From JBBRVP01 sp038246785 (lineage in GTDB: Bacteria > Actinomycetota > Actinomycetes > Jiangellales > Jiangellaceae), in assembly GCA_038246785.1 (NCBI GenBank), contig JBBRVP010000071.1, forward strand, positions 1 to 5,810: DNA of 5,810 bases, read 5' to 3'. A program made the position numbers and the translations under genes. The first letter of the stretch is position 1. The number at the start of each line of letters is the position of its first letter. Of the stretch, positions 5,349-5,810 are shown one piece after another. The notes beneath the pieces were generated by a model. That model was not told the origin of the DNA. It worked only from the letters and a program-made list of their open reading frames with translations, and did no database searches.

Positions 5349-5810
5349 TCCGGTCGCAGCGGCCGCGACCTCGTCCAGGGTGCGACCGACGATGTCGGGC
5401 TCGGTGAAGTGCGCGGGGTACGGCGTGCCCTTGCGGTCCAGCCACGCGGCCAGCATCCCGGCCCGCTTGGCACCGTCGGTGTCCCACGGGTGCACCGCGA
5501 CCAGCAGCATGTCGGCCAGCTCGGTGCCGCACTGCTGGGCCGCGTAGGCGTAGGCCTCGGCACCTGGCTTCCAGCGTGGCGCGTCCTCGACGCTGAGGAA
5601 CCGCTCGAACAGGTTGCCCACCCCGGCGTCGGTCAGCAGCCGCTCGCCGACGCTGGCCGCACCGTTGGTCAGCGTCACGAGCCGCAGGCCGGCGTCCTTC
5701 ATCGCCCGCAGTCCGGGCACGACATCCGGATGCACCTCGAGCTCGGCGAAGCCGCCCATGATGTGCGCGACCGCGTCCCCCGGCGACCTGGTCAAGCCGT
5801 CGACGGTGGC
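5337..5810 (-). CDS. HAD-superfamily hydrolase, haloacid dehalogenase type II-like (partial, 5' end outside window)
   Basis: The C-terminal 157 residues of a HAD hydrolase; the frame stays open to the right edge, so the nucleophile Asp motif and true start lie beyond it. Visible are motif II LVTLTNG with Thr/Asn (codons near 5669-5664), motif III RWKPGAEAY with the Lys near 5570-5568, and motif IV VAVHPWDTDGAKRAG with the Asp near 5483-5481. A PDVVPGLRAMKDAG segment before motif II is typical of the cap-to-core return. The WD-x2-GA pattern points to the L-2-haloacid dehalogenase type II group. However, the S-S-N that precedes AWD in characterised dehalogenases reads A-V-H here, so true dehalogenase activity is uncertain and a phosphatase-like role is possible. 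It converges on mutY with a 12-bp overlap and no visible terminator. Confidence 0.85.
   Translation of the reverse strand, partial: ATVDGLTRSPGDAVAHIMGGFAELEVHPDVVPGLRAMKDAGLRLVTLTNGAASVGERLLTDAGVGNLFERFLSVEDAPRWKPGAEAYAYAAQQCGTELADMLLVAVHPWDTDGAKRAGMLAAWLDRKGTPYPAHFTEPDIVGRTLDEVAAAATGSPR

Overview
The window is very GC-rich, with strong third-position GC bias, GTG starts and almost no AT-rich promoters. The protein sequences (actinobacterial-style MutY, haloacid dehalogenase-like HAD protein, chemotaxis proteins) suggest a motile high-GC actinobacterium; the genus cannot be told from the sequence.

Layout: (1) Positions 1-108 hold no gene. They contain a direct repeat ending in a G7 run, an imperfect inverted repeat, and a G-run array with one-base spacers that abuts the stop codon of cheW. 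(2) Positions 109-3166 are a tight minus-strand chemotaxis operon, cheB-cheR-cheW, read right to left. The genes are joined by 4-base overlaps, ATGA between cheB and cheR and GTGA between cheR and cheW. (3) Positions 3167-3303 are the leader of this operon, with a candidate flagellar-sigma (FliA/WhiG-type) promoter, a perfect 6-bp hairpin and a short direct repeat. (4) Positions 3304-4392 are a minus-strand PAPS-dependent sulfotransferase-family gene. (5) After a 71-bp divergent spacer comes a plus-strand mutY (4464-5348), whose 3' end overlaps by 12 bp with (6) a convergent minus-strand HAD/haloacid-dehalogenase-like gene that runs off the right edge.

CheR would methylate and CheB demethylate or deamidate chemoreceptors, while CheW couples receptors to a CheA kinase. 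No cheA, cheY or receptor gene is present here, so this is an adaptation-plus-coupling module whose kinase lies elsewhere. Two features set it apart from the textbook system: CheR carries a C-terminal TPR-like tail, and the CheB receiver domain has lost most of its phosphorylation-site residues while its esterase triad is intact. MutY, the sulfotransferase and the HAD protein look like unrelated neighbours.

No tRNA, rRNA, CRISPR, insertion sequence or phage gene was seen. The most unusual signals are the degenerate CheB receiver, the G-run array after cheW, the 15-bp in-frame tandem repeats in both the CheB and CheR linkers, and the MutY C-terminus, which resembles a winged helix rather than a NUDIX-like domain.
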